Source: Saprospiraceae bacterium | GTDB taxonomy: Bacteria > Bacteroidota > Bacteroidia > Chitinophagales > Saprospiraceae | Length of the DNA stretch: 5,766 nt | Assembly (NCBI GenBank): GCA_947441325.1 | Contig: CANETR010000161.1 | Coordinates: forward strand, 1 to 5,766 | Direction of reading: 5' to 3' | Shown here: positions 1 to 5,503 of the stretch, piece by piece | How the letters are laid out: the number at the start of each line of letters is the position of its first letter | How positions within the stretch are numbered: position 1 is the stretch's first letter | The notes under the pieces: generated by a model | The model's input: only the letters and a program-made list of their open reading frames with translations | Told to the model about the DNA's origin: nothing | Database searches by the model: none | Program-made: the position numbers and the translations under genes

Positions 1-724
1 ATTCTTCAACCAGTTTTTGGTGACGTCTTTGAATAGAACACTCGCGCTCCGACAAATGGCATACAGTTCCGTATTGGTCACCTGCAATCTGAATTTCGAT
101 ATGACGAGGCTCTTCAACAAATTTTTCCATATACATACCATCGTTGCCGAATGCAGCTTTGGCCTCTTTTTGTGCAGCTTCCAAAGCAGGTTCCAGTTCC
201 TCTTCGGTATAAACTACCCTCATACCTTTACCACCACCTCCGGCAGTAGCTTTCAGCATCACAGGATAACCGATTTCTATAGCTGTCTTTTTGGCAACTT
301 TTACATCGCGGATAAGCCCTTCTGAACCAGGTACAACTGGAACACCTGCTTTTATCATCGTTTCCTTGGCCGTAATTTTATCCCCCATTTTCATAATTTG
401 GGAGGGAGTAGGGCCTATGAATTTTACATTGTATTGGGCACAGATTTCAGCAAACTTGGCATTTTCGGCCAAGAAGCCATAACCGGGATGAATGGCATCT
501 GCATTGGTTATTTCCACAGCAGCCATAATATTCGGAATGTTCAGATAAGAAGCTGAACTGGCAGCCGGACCAATACAGACGGCTTCATCAGCAAAGCGAA
601 CATGCAGACTGTCGCGGTCGGCAGTTGAATAAACTGCTACTGTTTTGATGCCCATTTCTTTACAGGTACGGATTACACGTAATGCAATCTCGCCTCTGTT
701 GGCTATCAATATTTTTTTAAACAT
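1..724 (-). CDS. accC: Biotin carboxylase subunit of acetyl-CoA carboxylase, 3' end beyond window
   Basis: ATP-grasp enzyme that carboxylates the biotin on AccB using bicarbonate and ATP, the first half-reaction of acetyl-CoA carboxylase in the cytoplasm. Translating the minus strand from the ATG at 724-722 gives 241 uninterrupted residues, just over half of the usual ~450. Visible are the N-terminal biotin carboxylase signature ([17 protein letters not shown], residues 3-19), [10 protein letters not shown] (79-88), Lys116 in MGDK, Lys158 followed by the glycine-rich ATP loop AGGGGKGM (161-168), [14 protein letters not shown] (199-212), and RRHQKLVEE (233-241). These place the ATP and bicarbonate-binding residues Lys116, Lys158, Glu200, His208, His235 and Lys237 one residue or less from their E. 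coli positions. The C-terminal half is outside the window. The gene follows accB by 44 bp on the same strand with no terminator between, so the two are probably co-transcribed. A propionyl-CoA carboxylase paralogue is possible, but a neighbouring stand-alone AccB favours acetyl-CoA carboxylase. Confidence 0.95.
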   Translation of the reverse strand, partial: MFKKILIANRGEIALRVIRTCKEMGIKTVAVYSTADRDSLHVRFADEAVCIGPAASSASYLNIPNIMAAVEITNADAIHPGYGFLAENAKFAEICAQYNVKFIGPTPSQIMKMGDKITAKETMIKAGVPVVPGSEGLIRDVKVAKKTAIEIGYPVMLKATAGGGGKGMRVVYTEEELEPALEAAQKEAKAAFGNDGMYMEKFVEEPRHIEIQIAGDQYGTVCHLSERECSIQRRHQKLVEE

Positions 725-768
725 AGTATATAAAACTTATTGATGAAGATTTGATTTTGGCGAAGCGC

Positions 769-1299
769 TTACAGCGGCTCAACTAAGAAAAGTACCTGCT
801 CGTATTCTACAGGACTTGCATCTTCTACCATAACTTTTACAATTCTGCCACTCACTTCTGCTTTTACATCATTGAAAAGTTTCATTGCCTCGATAAGACA
901 AACTACACTTTCAGGATTGATGGTATCACCCACTTTGATATAAACAGGTTTATCGGGAGATGAAGAGCGGTAGAAAGTACCAACCATTGGTGATTTGATT
1001 TCGATATATTTTATTTCAGCTTTAGGGGCCTCTTCTTTAGGGGCCTCTGTTTTAGCTACAACTACAGGTTGCTCACTTACAGTTGGGGCAGTGTTTTGTA
1101 CCATTTGTGGCTGAGTACTAACTTGTGCTCCCATCATAGGTGCTCCTTGAATCATAGTTGGTTGTACCATTACTTCTTTCACTTTTTGAAAGTCTTTGGT
1201 ACGGATGCTAAGGTTTAATTCAGATGATTCATATTTGAACTCACTGATATTAGTTTCCTGAAGCATTTTGATGAGTTCTTTGATCTGTTCGAACTTCAT
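769..1299 (-). CDS. accB: Biotin carboxyl carrier protein of acetyl-CoA carboxylase (BCCP)
   Basis: Carries biotin between the biotin carboxylase (AccC) and the carboxyltransferase of acetyl-CoA carboxylase. The 176-residue length is typical. The N-terminal ~35 residues (MKFEQIKELIKMLQETNISE...) match the conserved AccB N-terminal segment. Residues ~40-97 form a flexible linker rich in Q, P, M and A, with an EAPKE/EAPKA duplication. The C-terminal biotinyl domain runs from about 98 to 176 and contains SPMVGTFYRSSSPDKP (103-118), which includes the 'thumb' region typical of BCCP, and the biotinylation motif EAMKLF with the acceptor Lys140. The gene lies between efp (74 bp upstream) and accC (44 bp downstream), all on the minus strand. 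There is no Shine-Dalgarno sequence before the ATG; the chosen start gives the expected family N-terminus. Confidence 0.96.
   Translation of the reverse strand: MKFEQIKELIKMLQETNISEFKYESSELNLSIRTKDFQKVKEVMVQPTMIQGAPMMGAQVSTQPQMVQNTAPTVSEQPVVVAKTEAPKEEAPKAEIKYIEIKSPMVGTFYRSSSPDKPVYIKVGDTINPESVVCLIEAMKLFNDVKAEVSGRIVKVMVEDASPVEYEQVLFLVEPL
1036..1048 (-). repeat. Second copy of a 13-bp direct repeat in the accB linker
   Basis: The 13-mer TTTAGGGGCCTCT (plus-strand reading) occurs exactly at 1021-1033 and again at 1036-1048, a 15-bp period. On the coding strand it encodes two tandem EAPK units (residues ~86-93) in the disordered linker of AccB. The period is five codons, so gain or loss of a unit would keep the frame. 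Confidence 0.85.
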
Positions 1300-1331
1300 A
1301 TTAGATGGTTTTATTGGATAGAAAAAGTAAT

Positions 1332-1339
1332 CAAATTTA
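1332..1339 (-). promoter_or_regulatory. Possible internal promoter -7 box upstream of accB
   Basis: Read on the minus strand, TAAATTTG matches the Bacteroidota -7 consensus TAnnTTTG and lies 32 bp before the accB start. It would give a leader of roughly 25 nt. No well-spaced TTTG-like -33 element is present (the nearest TTTG is 26 bp upstream). The match could be chance in an A/T-rich gap, so accB-accC may depend only on the efp promoter. Confidence 0.25.
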
Positions 1340-1341
1340 TT

Positions 1342-1353
1342 TTAAAGCTTTAA
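1342..1353. repeat. 12-bp perfect palindrome in the efp-accB gap
   Basis: TTAAAGCTTTAA is a perfect palindrome about 20 bp past the efp stop and just upstream (in the minus-strand sense) of the possible accB -7 box. A second, overlapping pairing of GCTTT (1347-1351) with AAAGC (1362-1366) is also possible. Both are too weak to call a terminator. It may be an operator, an RNA processing hairpin, or nothing. Confidence 0.3.
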
Positions 1354-1373
1354 GAGCGATAAAAGCAAATAGT

Positions 1374-1940
1374 TTATGATTTTACACGCTCCATGTATTC
1401 AGAGGTTTCAGTATTGATACGAATCAAATCGCCTTGTTTAATAAAAAGAGGTACACGGATTTTAGCACCAGTTTCCAATTCGGCGGGAGTAAGTGTGTTA
1501 GTGGCGGTATCACCTTTGAGGCCTGGCTCAATGTAAACAACCTGAAGCGTTACATGCTGTGGCATCATAACTGCTAGTGGAATTTCTTTTACTGCATGAA
1601 AAATTACATCGCAGATTTCTCCTTCTTTTAGAAATTCAGCACCATCGAGGAAATCTTTTGCAATATCGATTTGCTCATAGGTGTCTTGATTCATGAAGTG
1701 AAGTCTTTCTTCCTGTTCGTAAAGAAATTGGTACTGACGGCGTTCAATGCGAACATCATCTACTTTGTGACCTGCAGGAAAAGTATGGTCAAGCACCTTG
1801 CCGGATGTCAAGCTTCTAATTTTTGTCCTAACGAATGCATTGCCTTTTCCGGGCTTAACATGCTGAAATTCAACAACAATAAAGGTGTCATGGTTCATTT
1901 CTATGCACATTCCCTTTTTAATGTCAGAAGTAGTTGCCAT
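1374..1940 (-). CDS. efp: Translation elongation factor P
   Basis: EF-P binds between the P and E sites of the ribosome and stimulates peptide-bond formation at consecutive prolines. The 188-residue product has the expected length and three-part layout: an N-terminal KOW-like domain (~1-65), a middle OB domain (~66-128) and a C-terminal OB domain (~129-188). The tip loop of domain I reads HVKPGKGNAF (27-36), placing a lysine (Lys32) at the position that is post-translationally modified in lysine-type EF-Ps. The C-terminal region holds the EF-P signature area LTPAELETGAKIRVPLFI (150-167). Near the end, INTETSEY replaces the more usual VDTRTGEY. No modification enzyme (EpmA/EpmB or EarP) is encoded in this window. 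The gene is first in the probable efp-accB-accC operon. Confidence 0.97.
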   Translation of the reverse strand: MATTSDIKKGMCIEMNHDTFIVVEFQHVKPGKGNAFVRTKIRSLTSGKVLDHTFPAGHKVDDVRIERRQYQFLYEQEERLHFMNQDTYEQIDIAKDFLDGAEFLKEGEICDVIFHAVKEIPLAVMMPQHVTLQVVYIEPGLKGDTATNTLTPAELETGAKIRVPLFIKQGDLIRINTETSEYMERVKS

Positions 1941-1984
1941 TTGTTTTTTTAAATTATGATGATACTAATTTTTTATTTGAGCGA

Positions 1985-2016
1985 CAAATATAACTAAATC
2001 ACTTAAATTTGTAAAC
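1985..2016 (-). promoter_or_regulatory. Promoter of the efp-accB-accC operon
   Basis: On the minus strand TATATTTG (1992-1985) is an exact match to the Bacteroidota -7 box TAnnTTTG. A GTTTAC (2016-2011) lies 18 bp upstream as a weak -33 element. Transcription would start near 1979, leaving a leader of about 40 nt before the efp ATG. The same eight-base box precedes rpsF. The upstream element shares the base at 2011 with the divergent promoter. Confidence 0.65.
2004..2011 (+). promoter_or_regulatory. Promoter -7 box for the deacetylase-like gene
   Basis: TAAATTTG on the plus strand matches TAnnTTTG and would start transcription near 2017, about 38 nt before the ATG at 2055. The only TTTG upstream is at 1976-1979, a 24-bp spacing, longer than usual, so the -33 element is poor and the promoter may be weak or regulated. 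Confidence 0.5.
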
Positions 2017-2054
2017 TTGCTGCAATCGTTTTTTAATTTCTTTCAATTTTTGGG

Positions 2055-3380
2055 ATGCCTTTTAATGTTTCCATTCTGCTAAAAGCTAAAACTAAAAGAG
2101 CAATTTATTCATTCAGAACAATTTTTCTGGATATTCTAGGCTTTGATAATATAGATTTTTTTACGGATTCAGACTTATTTCTCAATAGCAAAGCAGTTAA
2201 AATCAGCTATGATATCTATTTGCAGGATATACCTTATCTTGTTTCGGGTAGCAATCTTTTGTATGAAAGTACAATCAATGATTTTAAACCCGATGATTTT
2301 GCCTTTGAGTCGAATTTACAATATTTTTTTCAGCATAGCGATTCAAGGTCAATTCTGCCATTCGACTTTCCGGCAATGACTTTTTGGTTATTGACCCGCT
2401 ACGAAGAGTATCAAAGCTTTCAGCCAGATCAGCATTGGAGATTTACAGCTCAACAAAGCCTTGCATACCAAAATAATTTTTTGGAAATGCCCTTGATTGA
2501 CCTTTGGGCACTTGAGTTGAAGGAAAAGCTTTATAGCTTTTATCCCGAATCTACATTTCCACAGACTGCCTCCTATACTTTTCAGCCAACTTTTGATATT
2601 GATTATGCCTGGGCATATAAAAATAGGCCATTTTGGCGAACAGGCGCTGCGTTTTTGAGGGATTTAATACGATTGGATTTTGCCCAATTATCTGAAAGGC
2701 TAGCAGTTTTATTCGGCAATAAACAAGACCCCTATTTTACTTTTTCAATAATCGAAGAAATGCATCAGGCGACGTCAAAACCAATCTTTTTTTGGCTATT
2801 GGGCGATTATGGCAAGTTTGACAAAAATACACATTTTAAGAATTCCGCATTCAGGCAACTGATAAAACAAAACAGTTCTAAATATGAAGTTGGTATTCAC
2901 CCCTCTTATGCTTCAAATGAAAGACCTACTGGTTGTCTAAATGAATTAACACGATTGGAAGATATTTGTAAAAATAAAATATCTAAAAGTCGACAGCATT
3001 TTTTAAAAATAAAATTTCCCGACACCTATAATAAACTACTAGCGGCAAAAATAAGTGAGGATTACAGTATGGGCTATGCAGAAGTTCCCGGATTCAGGGC
3101 CTCTATTGCCAGGTCCTACAATTGGTACAATTTATCGAAGGAAGAAGAAACATCGCTACGCATTCATCCATTTATGATAATGGATGTGACCCTGAATGTT
3201 TATCAGAAAATGGATAAACAGGAAGCGCTTGAATGCTCAAAAAGAATAATTGCTCATTGTAAAAAAGTGGGAGGGGAACTTATAACAATTTGGCATAATA
3301 ATTCACTTTGTGAGAAAGATAACTGGAAGGGCTGGACCCAAGTCTATCAATCAATAGTAGAACTTGCCCAAAAAAAATAA
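2055..3380 (+). CDS. DUF7033 / polysaccharide-deacetylase-like protein
   Basis: Putative carbohydrate deacetylase-like protein of 441 residues; the substrate is unknown. The N-terminal part (~1-170), including FWLLTRYEEY (110-119), resembles the DUF7033 region that precedes a divergent NodB/CE4-type domain in Bacteroidota proteins. The second half shows degenerate CE4 motifs in order: TFDID (179-183, motif 1 with Asp181 and Asp183), GIHPSY (280-285, motif 2, His282), SRQHFLK (312-318), DYSMGYAEVPGFRAS (336-350, with Arg348 like motif 3), HPFMIMDVTL (371-380, motif-4-like Asp377) and ELITIWHNNSL (408-418, motif-5-like His414). No signal peptide or membrane segment is evident, suggesting a cytoplasmic protein. 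The family's genes are often associated with cell-surface polysaccharide synthesis, but here it stands alone between two core operons on the opposite strand. The start gives the expected N-terminus. The stop codon lies inside the downstream terminator stem. Confidence 0.85.
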   Translation: MPFNVSILLKAKTKRAIYSFRTIFLDILGFDNIDFFTDSDLFLNSKAVKISYDIYLQDIPYLVSGSNLLYESTINDFKPDDFAFESNLQYFFQHSDSRSILPFDFPAMTFWLLTRYEEYQSFQPDQHWRFTAQQSLAYQNNFLEMPLIDLWALELKEKLYSFYPESTFPQTASYTFQPTFDIDYAWAYKNRPFWRTGAAFLRDLIRLDFAQLSERLAVLFGNKQDPYFTFSIIEEMHQATSKPIFFWLLGDYGKFDKNTHFKNSAFRQLIKQNSSKYEVGIHPSYASNERPTGCLNELTRLEDICKNKISKSRQHFLKIKFPDTYNKLLAAKISEDYSMGYAEVPGFRASIARSYNWYNLSKEEETSLRIHPFMIMDVTLNVYQKMDKQEALECSKRIIAHCKKVGGELITIWHNNSLCEKDNWKGWTQVYQSIVELAQKK

Positions 3381-3406
3381 AGCCTGCTTTTAGGGCAGGC
3401 TTTATT
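3371..3406. terminator. Bidirectional intrinsic terminator between convergent genes
   Basis: A 12-bp perfect stem pairs 3376-3387 (AATAAAGCCTGC) with 3395-3406 around a 7-nt loop (TTTTAGG). For the minus-strand rplI transcript the stem is followed by a run of seven U (complement of 3371-3377), a classic terminator. For the plus-strand deacetylase-like gene the stem's own 3' arm ends in UUUAUU, a weaker tail. The TAA stop of the plus-strand gene (3378-3380) is inside the left arm, so the coding end and terminator overlap. Confidence 0.88.
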
Positions 3407-3425
3407 CTGAATAATATTTTGATTA

Positions 3426-3920
3426 TTAGGCTTCGGTAGCATTTAACTCTTCACCAGCAGCATTGTGCGTGTCGTCGTTATAAACCTCGAAGGTTACTTT
3501 TGCTGGACGTACTTCTTTCATAAGTACAACTTCGCAAGTGTATTTACCCAACATTTTGATGTCTTCGGGCATTCTGATTTTTTTCTTGTCAAGTTCAAGA
3601 CCGTATTGCTCTTTTAGAACATTGGCAATGTGAACATAAGAAATTGAGCCAAAGATTTTACCGCTAGTTCCTGCTTTGGCAGCAAGTTTAATAACAGTGC
3701 CTTCCAATTTTTCAGTTAGCGCAGTGTTTTCAGCCATCATTTGACGAATACGCTCTTCCTGGGCCTTAATTTGAACCATAAGAGCATCTTTGTTCTTTTT
3801 GTTGGCAACAAGGGCCATTCCCTGAGGAATCAGGAAATTACGTGCGTAGCCCGGCTTTACCTTTACAACGGTGTTTGCGTAGCCGAGATTTTCTACGTCT
3901 TTCATTAATATGATTTCCAT
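3426..3920 (-). CDS. rplI: Large subunit ribosomal protein bL9
   Basis: bL9 binds 23S rRNA at the base of the L1 stalk and reaches across to limit frameshifting and crowding of neighbouring ribosomes. The N-terminal RNA-binding domain (1-~47) holds the family signature, ending VKPGYARNFLIPQGMAL (21-37), and starts MEIILMKDVENLGY. A long connecting helix follows (~41-75), then the C-terminal domain (~76-148) with SGKIFGSIS (86-94) and LDKKKIRMPEDIKMLGKY (110-127). At 164 residues it is about 15 longer than the common ~148. The excess is an acidic, Asn/Ala/Glu-rich tail (149-164), which is probably disordered. It is the last gene of the rpsF-rpsR-rplI operon, 33 bp after rpsR, and ends at the shared terminator. 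Confidence 0.97.
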   Translation of the reverse strand: MEIILMKDVENLGYANTVVKVKPGYARNFLIPQGMALVANKKNKDALMVQIKAQEERIRQMMAENTALTEKLEGTVIKLAAKAGTSGKIFGSISYVHIANVLKEQYGLELDKKKIRMPEDIKMLGKYTCEVVLMKEVRPAKVTFEVYNDDTHNAAGEELNATEA

Positions 3921-3953
3921 ATATAAATTTTTTGAAAGTCTTTAGAAAAAGGA

Positions 3954-4220
3954 TTATTTCATAAGGTCGGCTACGTAAGGTAACAAACTGACAAAACGTG
4001 CGCGTTTAACAGCCTGTGCAACTTTACGCTGATATTTCATTGAATTACCAGTAATACGACGTGGAAGCAGTTTGCCCTGCTCATTGATGAAGTTCATTAA
4101 GAAATCAACATCTTTGTAGTCGATGTATTTGATACCGTAGCGACGGAAACGACAATATTTTTTGCGTTTTTGGCCGATTTTCGGATTGCTAAGGAATTTT
4201 ATATCTTCTCTACTTGCCAT
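3954..4220 (-). CDS. rpsR: Small subunit ribosomal protein bS18
   Basis: bS18 forms a heterodimer with bS6 on the 30S platform next to the mRNA exit channel. The 88-residue protein carries the conserved core [18 protein letters not shown] (20-37), [18 protein letters not shown] (49-66) and [13 protein letters not shown] (70-82). An N-terminal extension of about 12 residues, compared with the 75-residue E. coli protein, accounts for the extra length. A single cysteine (Cys23) is present, so there is no zinc ribbon. It lies 54 bp after rpsF and 33 bp before rplI with no ssb or priB gene inserted, unlike the Firmicutes and enterobacterial arrangements. In Flavobacterium ribosomes bS18, bS6 and bS21 form the pocket that hides the anti-Shine-Dalgarno tail, which fits the absence of Shine-Dalgarno sequences here. 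Confidence 0.98.
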   Translation of the reverse strand: MASREDIKFLSNPKIGQKRKKYCRFRRYGIKYIDYKDVDFLMNFINEQGKLLPRRITGNSMKYQRKVAQAVKRARFVSLLPYVADLMK

Positions 4221-4274
4221 GACAAGTTTATATTTTTAATGTGAATAAAATTTGATTAAATAGAAATGAAGCGA

Positions 4275-4661
4275 TTATTGTGCTGTTGGAGCTTCTTCAT
4301 TCTGTTTGGCTGATTTTTCTTTTTTCTTTCCGATAAGACCAGCACGTTTATCCTGATTATATTTTACCCCATGTTTGTCCAATGAGATAGTCAGGTAACG
4401 TAGCACGCGCTCGTCGCGACGGAAAGCAAGCTCAAGCTCAGAAATAATGCCACCGTTTTCGGTTGTAAACTCAACAGTGAAATAGGCACCAGAAGTGCGG
4501 TTGTTTATTGGGTAAGCCAGTTGGCGTATGCCCCAATCTTCGATATGCACGATGGAGCACTTGTTGTTTGTCAAGTGATCTGTGTACATAGCGGCTGTCT
4601 GTTTGATTTCATCACCTGACAGAACGGGTTCGATGATGAAAGTACACTCGTATTGTTTCAT
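4275..4661 (-). CDS. rpsF: Small subunit ribosomal protein bS6
   Basis: bS6 binds 16S rRNA as a dimer with bS18 on the 30S platform. The 128-residue length fits the family. Recognisable parts are the first strand MKQYECTFIIEPVLS (1-15), EDWGIRQLAYPINNRTSGAY (41-60) and the conserved FRRDERVLRYL (80-90). The C-terminal ~20 residues (GKKKEKSAKQNEEAPTAQ) form a charged, low-complexity tail, as is common in bS6. First gene of the operon; the start codon is the only one giving the expected N-terminus. In many bacteria the bS6-bS18 complex represses its own operon by binding the rpsF leader; a possible leader hairpin is listed separately. Confidence 0.98.
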   Translation of the reverse strand: MKQYECTFIIEPVLSGDEIKQTAAMYTDHLTNNKCSIVHIEDWGIRQLAYPINNRTSGAYFTVEFTTENGGIISELELAFRRDERVLRYLTISLDKHGVKYNQDKRAGLIGKKKEKSAKQNEEAPTAQ

Positions 4662-4704
4662 TACGAAATGATAAGAATTGGTTAAATAATAAAAATTAAA
4701 AATT

Positions 4705-4721
4705 CGCTTAGATTTGAAGCG
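4705..4721 (-). promoter_or_regulatory. Hairpin at the 5' end of the rpsF leader
   Basis: On the minus strand CGCTT (4721-4717) pairs perfectly with AAGCG (4709-4705) around a 7-nt loop, CAAATCT. It falls at or just after the predicted transcription start, about 44 nt before the rpsF ATG, and is followed by a U-rich stretch. It could be a 5' stability hairpin or part of a ribosomal-protein leader. The usual bS6-bS18 binding bulge is not convincingly present. Confidence 0.35.
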
Positions 4722-4725
4722 GGTG

Positions 4726-4733
4726 CAAATATA
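4726..4733 (-). promoter_or_regulatory. Promoter -7 box of the rpsF-rpsR-rplI operon
   Basis: TATATTTG on the minus strand exactly matches TAnnTTTG and is the same octamer as in front of efp. Transcription would start near 4720, giving a leader of about 60 nt. The -33 position holds only T/A-rich sequence with no TTG. Confidence 0.6.
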
Positions 4734-4818
4734 GCAATCTATCTTTAGAAATAAAATAAATTATAAACATTTTTCATTAAATGCCATGAGTTCTTAGTCT
4801 TATGCCATCTTTTATGTT

Positions 4819-4851
4819 AAAAAAAATGACTGCCCATGAGGCAGTCATTTT
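4819..4851 (-). terminator. Intrinsic terminator of the SnoaL-like gene
   Basis: A 12-bp perfect stem pairs 4823-4834 (AAAATGACTGCC) with 4840-4851 around the 5-nt loop CATGA. On the minus strand the arm runs into eight U (complement of 4819-4826), about 40 bp past the SnoaL-like stop codon. It separates that gene from the rpsF promoter. The AAAA/TTTT ends of the stem also allow weaker function in the other direction. Confidence 0.9.
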
Positions 4852-4889
4852 AACTATGAAAACAAAATTATGAATTTCGTTTAGAAAAT

Positions 4890-5243
4890 TTATCTGTGAT
4901 AAAACCTTTCTTTGACAATTTGATCTCCGTTCCATTCCTGAACGCAAACCTGTTCCATTTTCACTCGATGCCCTCCTTTGAATGTCAGGTCCATCCAATT
5001 TTCGACCATGACGACCCCTTTGTTTTCATCTGATGTAATGTTGTCAACGCCTGCACCATGTACAGATTCAATACTGTTGAGAAAATTTACTTCAAATTCG
5101 CGGTTTACCGATTTGCCATGTCTTGGGGCTTCGCCCATCTCTTGCATGATAACGTCTTCTGCGTAAAATTTTTCGAAAGCTTCTAAGAGTTGTCCACTGT
5201 TGATCATGCTGTACAATTCTGCTGTTTTTTCTGTGTAAGTCAT
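4890..5243 (-). CDS. SnoaL-like / NTF2-like small domain protein
   Basis: Single-domain protein of 117 residues with the alpha+beta cone fold pattern of the SnoaL/NTF2 superfamily. This superfamily includes polyketide cyclases, ketosteroid isomerases and many binding proteins of unknown ligand. Visible are an N-terminal helix pair with LLEAFEKFYAEDVIMQE (19-35), then GEAPRHGKSVNREFEVNF (37-54), a central strand GVVMVENWMDLTFKGG (76-91), and a final strand pair HRVKMEQVCVQEWNGDQIV (92-110) ending KERFYHR. FYAEDV followed by a hydrophobic-E-hydrophobic pattern is typical of this group. There is no signal peptide, so it is probably cytoplasmic. It is monocistronic, with its own promoter and terminator. 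The catalytic role cannot be deduced from sequence. The ATG at 5243-5241 follows a T/A-rich leader without Shine-Dalgarno. Confidence 0.8.
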   Translation of the reverse strand: MTYTEKTAELYSMINSGQLLEAFEKFYAEDVIMQEMGEAPRHGKSVNREFEVNFLNSIESVHGAGVDNITSDENKGVVMVENWMDLTFKGGHRVKMEQVCVQEWNGDQIVKERFYHR

Positions 5244-5250
5244 TTTTTAA

Positions 5251-5281
5251 GAATGAAAGATGAAAGAATGAAAGAATGAAA
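5251..5281. repeat. Tandem 8-bp repeat in the SnoaL-like gene leader
   Basis: Four head-to-tail units read GAATGAAA, GATGAAA, GAATGAAA, GAATGAAA; the second unit lacks one A. The array lies 7 bp upstream of the SnoaL-like ATG, inside its predicted leader, which on the transcript reads as a pyrimidine-rich UUUCAUUC series. A stray GATGAAA recurs at 5304-5310. Confidence 0.9.
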
Positions 5282-5286
5282 GTATG

Positions 5287-5351
5287 TCTCGTCATAATGA
5301 TGAGATGAAAGATGTGCTTTGCACACTCTTTAATTGGTGTTGATACATCAA
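5287..5351. promoter_or_regulatory. Cluster of three dyads, possible operators or leader hairpins
   Basis: Dyad 1 is TCTCGTCATAATGATGAGA (5287-5305), nine pairs with one G-T mismatch around a single central base. Dyad 2 is TGTGCTTTGCACA (5313-5325), five perfect pairs with a 3-nt centre. Dyad 3 is TTGATACATCAA (5340-5351), five perfect pairs with a 2-nt centre, overlapping the -7 box of the minus-strand gene. Dyad 3 is placed like an operator; dyads 1 and 2 fall within the predicted leader. Confidence 0.4.
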
Positions 5352-5356
5352 AGGTA
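5349..5356 (-). promoter_or_regulatory. Promoter -7 box of the SnoaL-like gene
   Basis: TACCTTTG on the minus strand matches TAnnTTTG. Transcription would begin near 5343, giving an unusually long leader of about 100 nt that contains the tandem repeats. No clear TTG is present at the -33 position. Confidence 0.45.
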
Positions 5357-5503
5357 ATTACATTTAATTAGATTTTCAGCTTTTGGAATTTTTTTAAGAC
5401 ATATTTAAGATTTTACTTTGTGAAATTCTTGTGTAATGGCATGCTTTGAAAACTTGTACTATAAATTTATCTATTATTTAAGGAGTTTATCAGTCACATT
5501 TAT

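Noticed and set aside
17..482. Plus-strand open frames opposite accC
   Set aside because: They are antisense to a clear biotin carboxylase coding sequence and their translations resemble no known protein.
763..770. AAGCGCTT palindrome at the accB stop codon considered as a terminator
   Set aside because: Only 8 bp with no loop and no U-run; it is more likely chance, and accC follows on the same strand.
1671..1952. Plus-strand open frame of 93 codons opposite efp
   Set aside because: It lies wholly over the conserved EF-P gene on the other strand and has no family-like features.
4777..4998. Minus-strand open frame of 73 codons covering the terminator
   Set aside because: It runs out of frame through the end of the SnoaL-like gene and across its terminator hairpin, so it is not a plausible gene.
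4978..5166. Plus-strand open frame of 62 codons opposite the SnoaL-like gene
   Set aside because: Antisense shadow of a better supported gene, with no start context or similarity.
5251..5281. Short repeats considered as a CRISPR array
   Set aside because: The units are 7-8 bp and directly abut with no spacers, and no cas gene is present.
5092..5295. Minus-strand open frame of 67 codons starting upstream of the tandem repeat
   Set aside because: Its first third is translated repeat and the rest is the SnoaL-like gene in the wrong frame.
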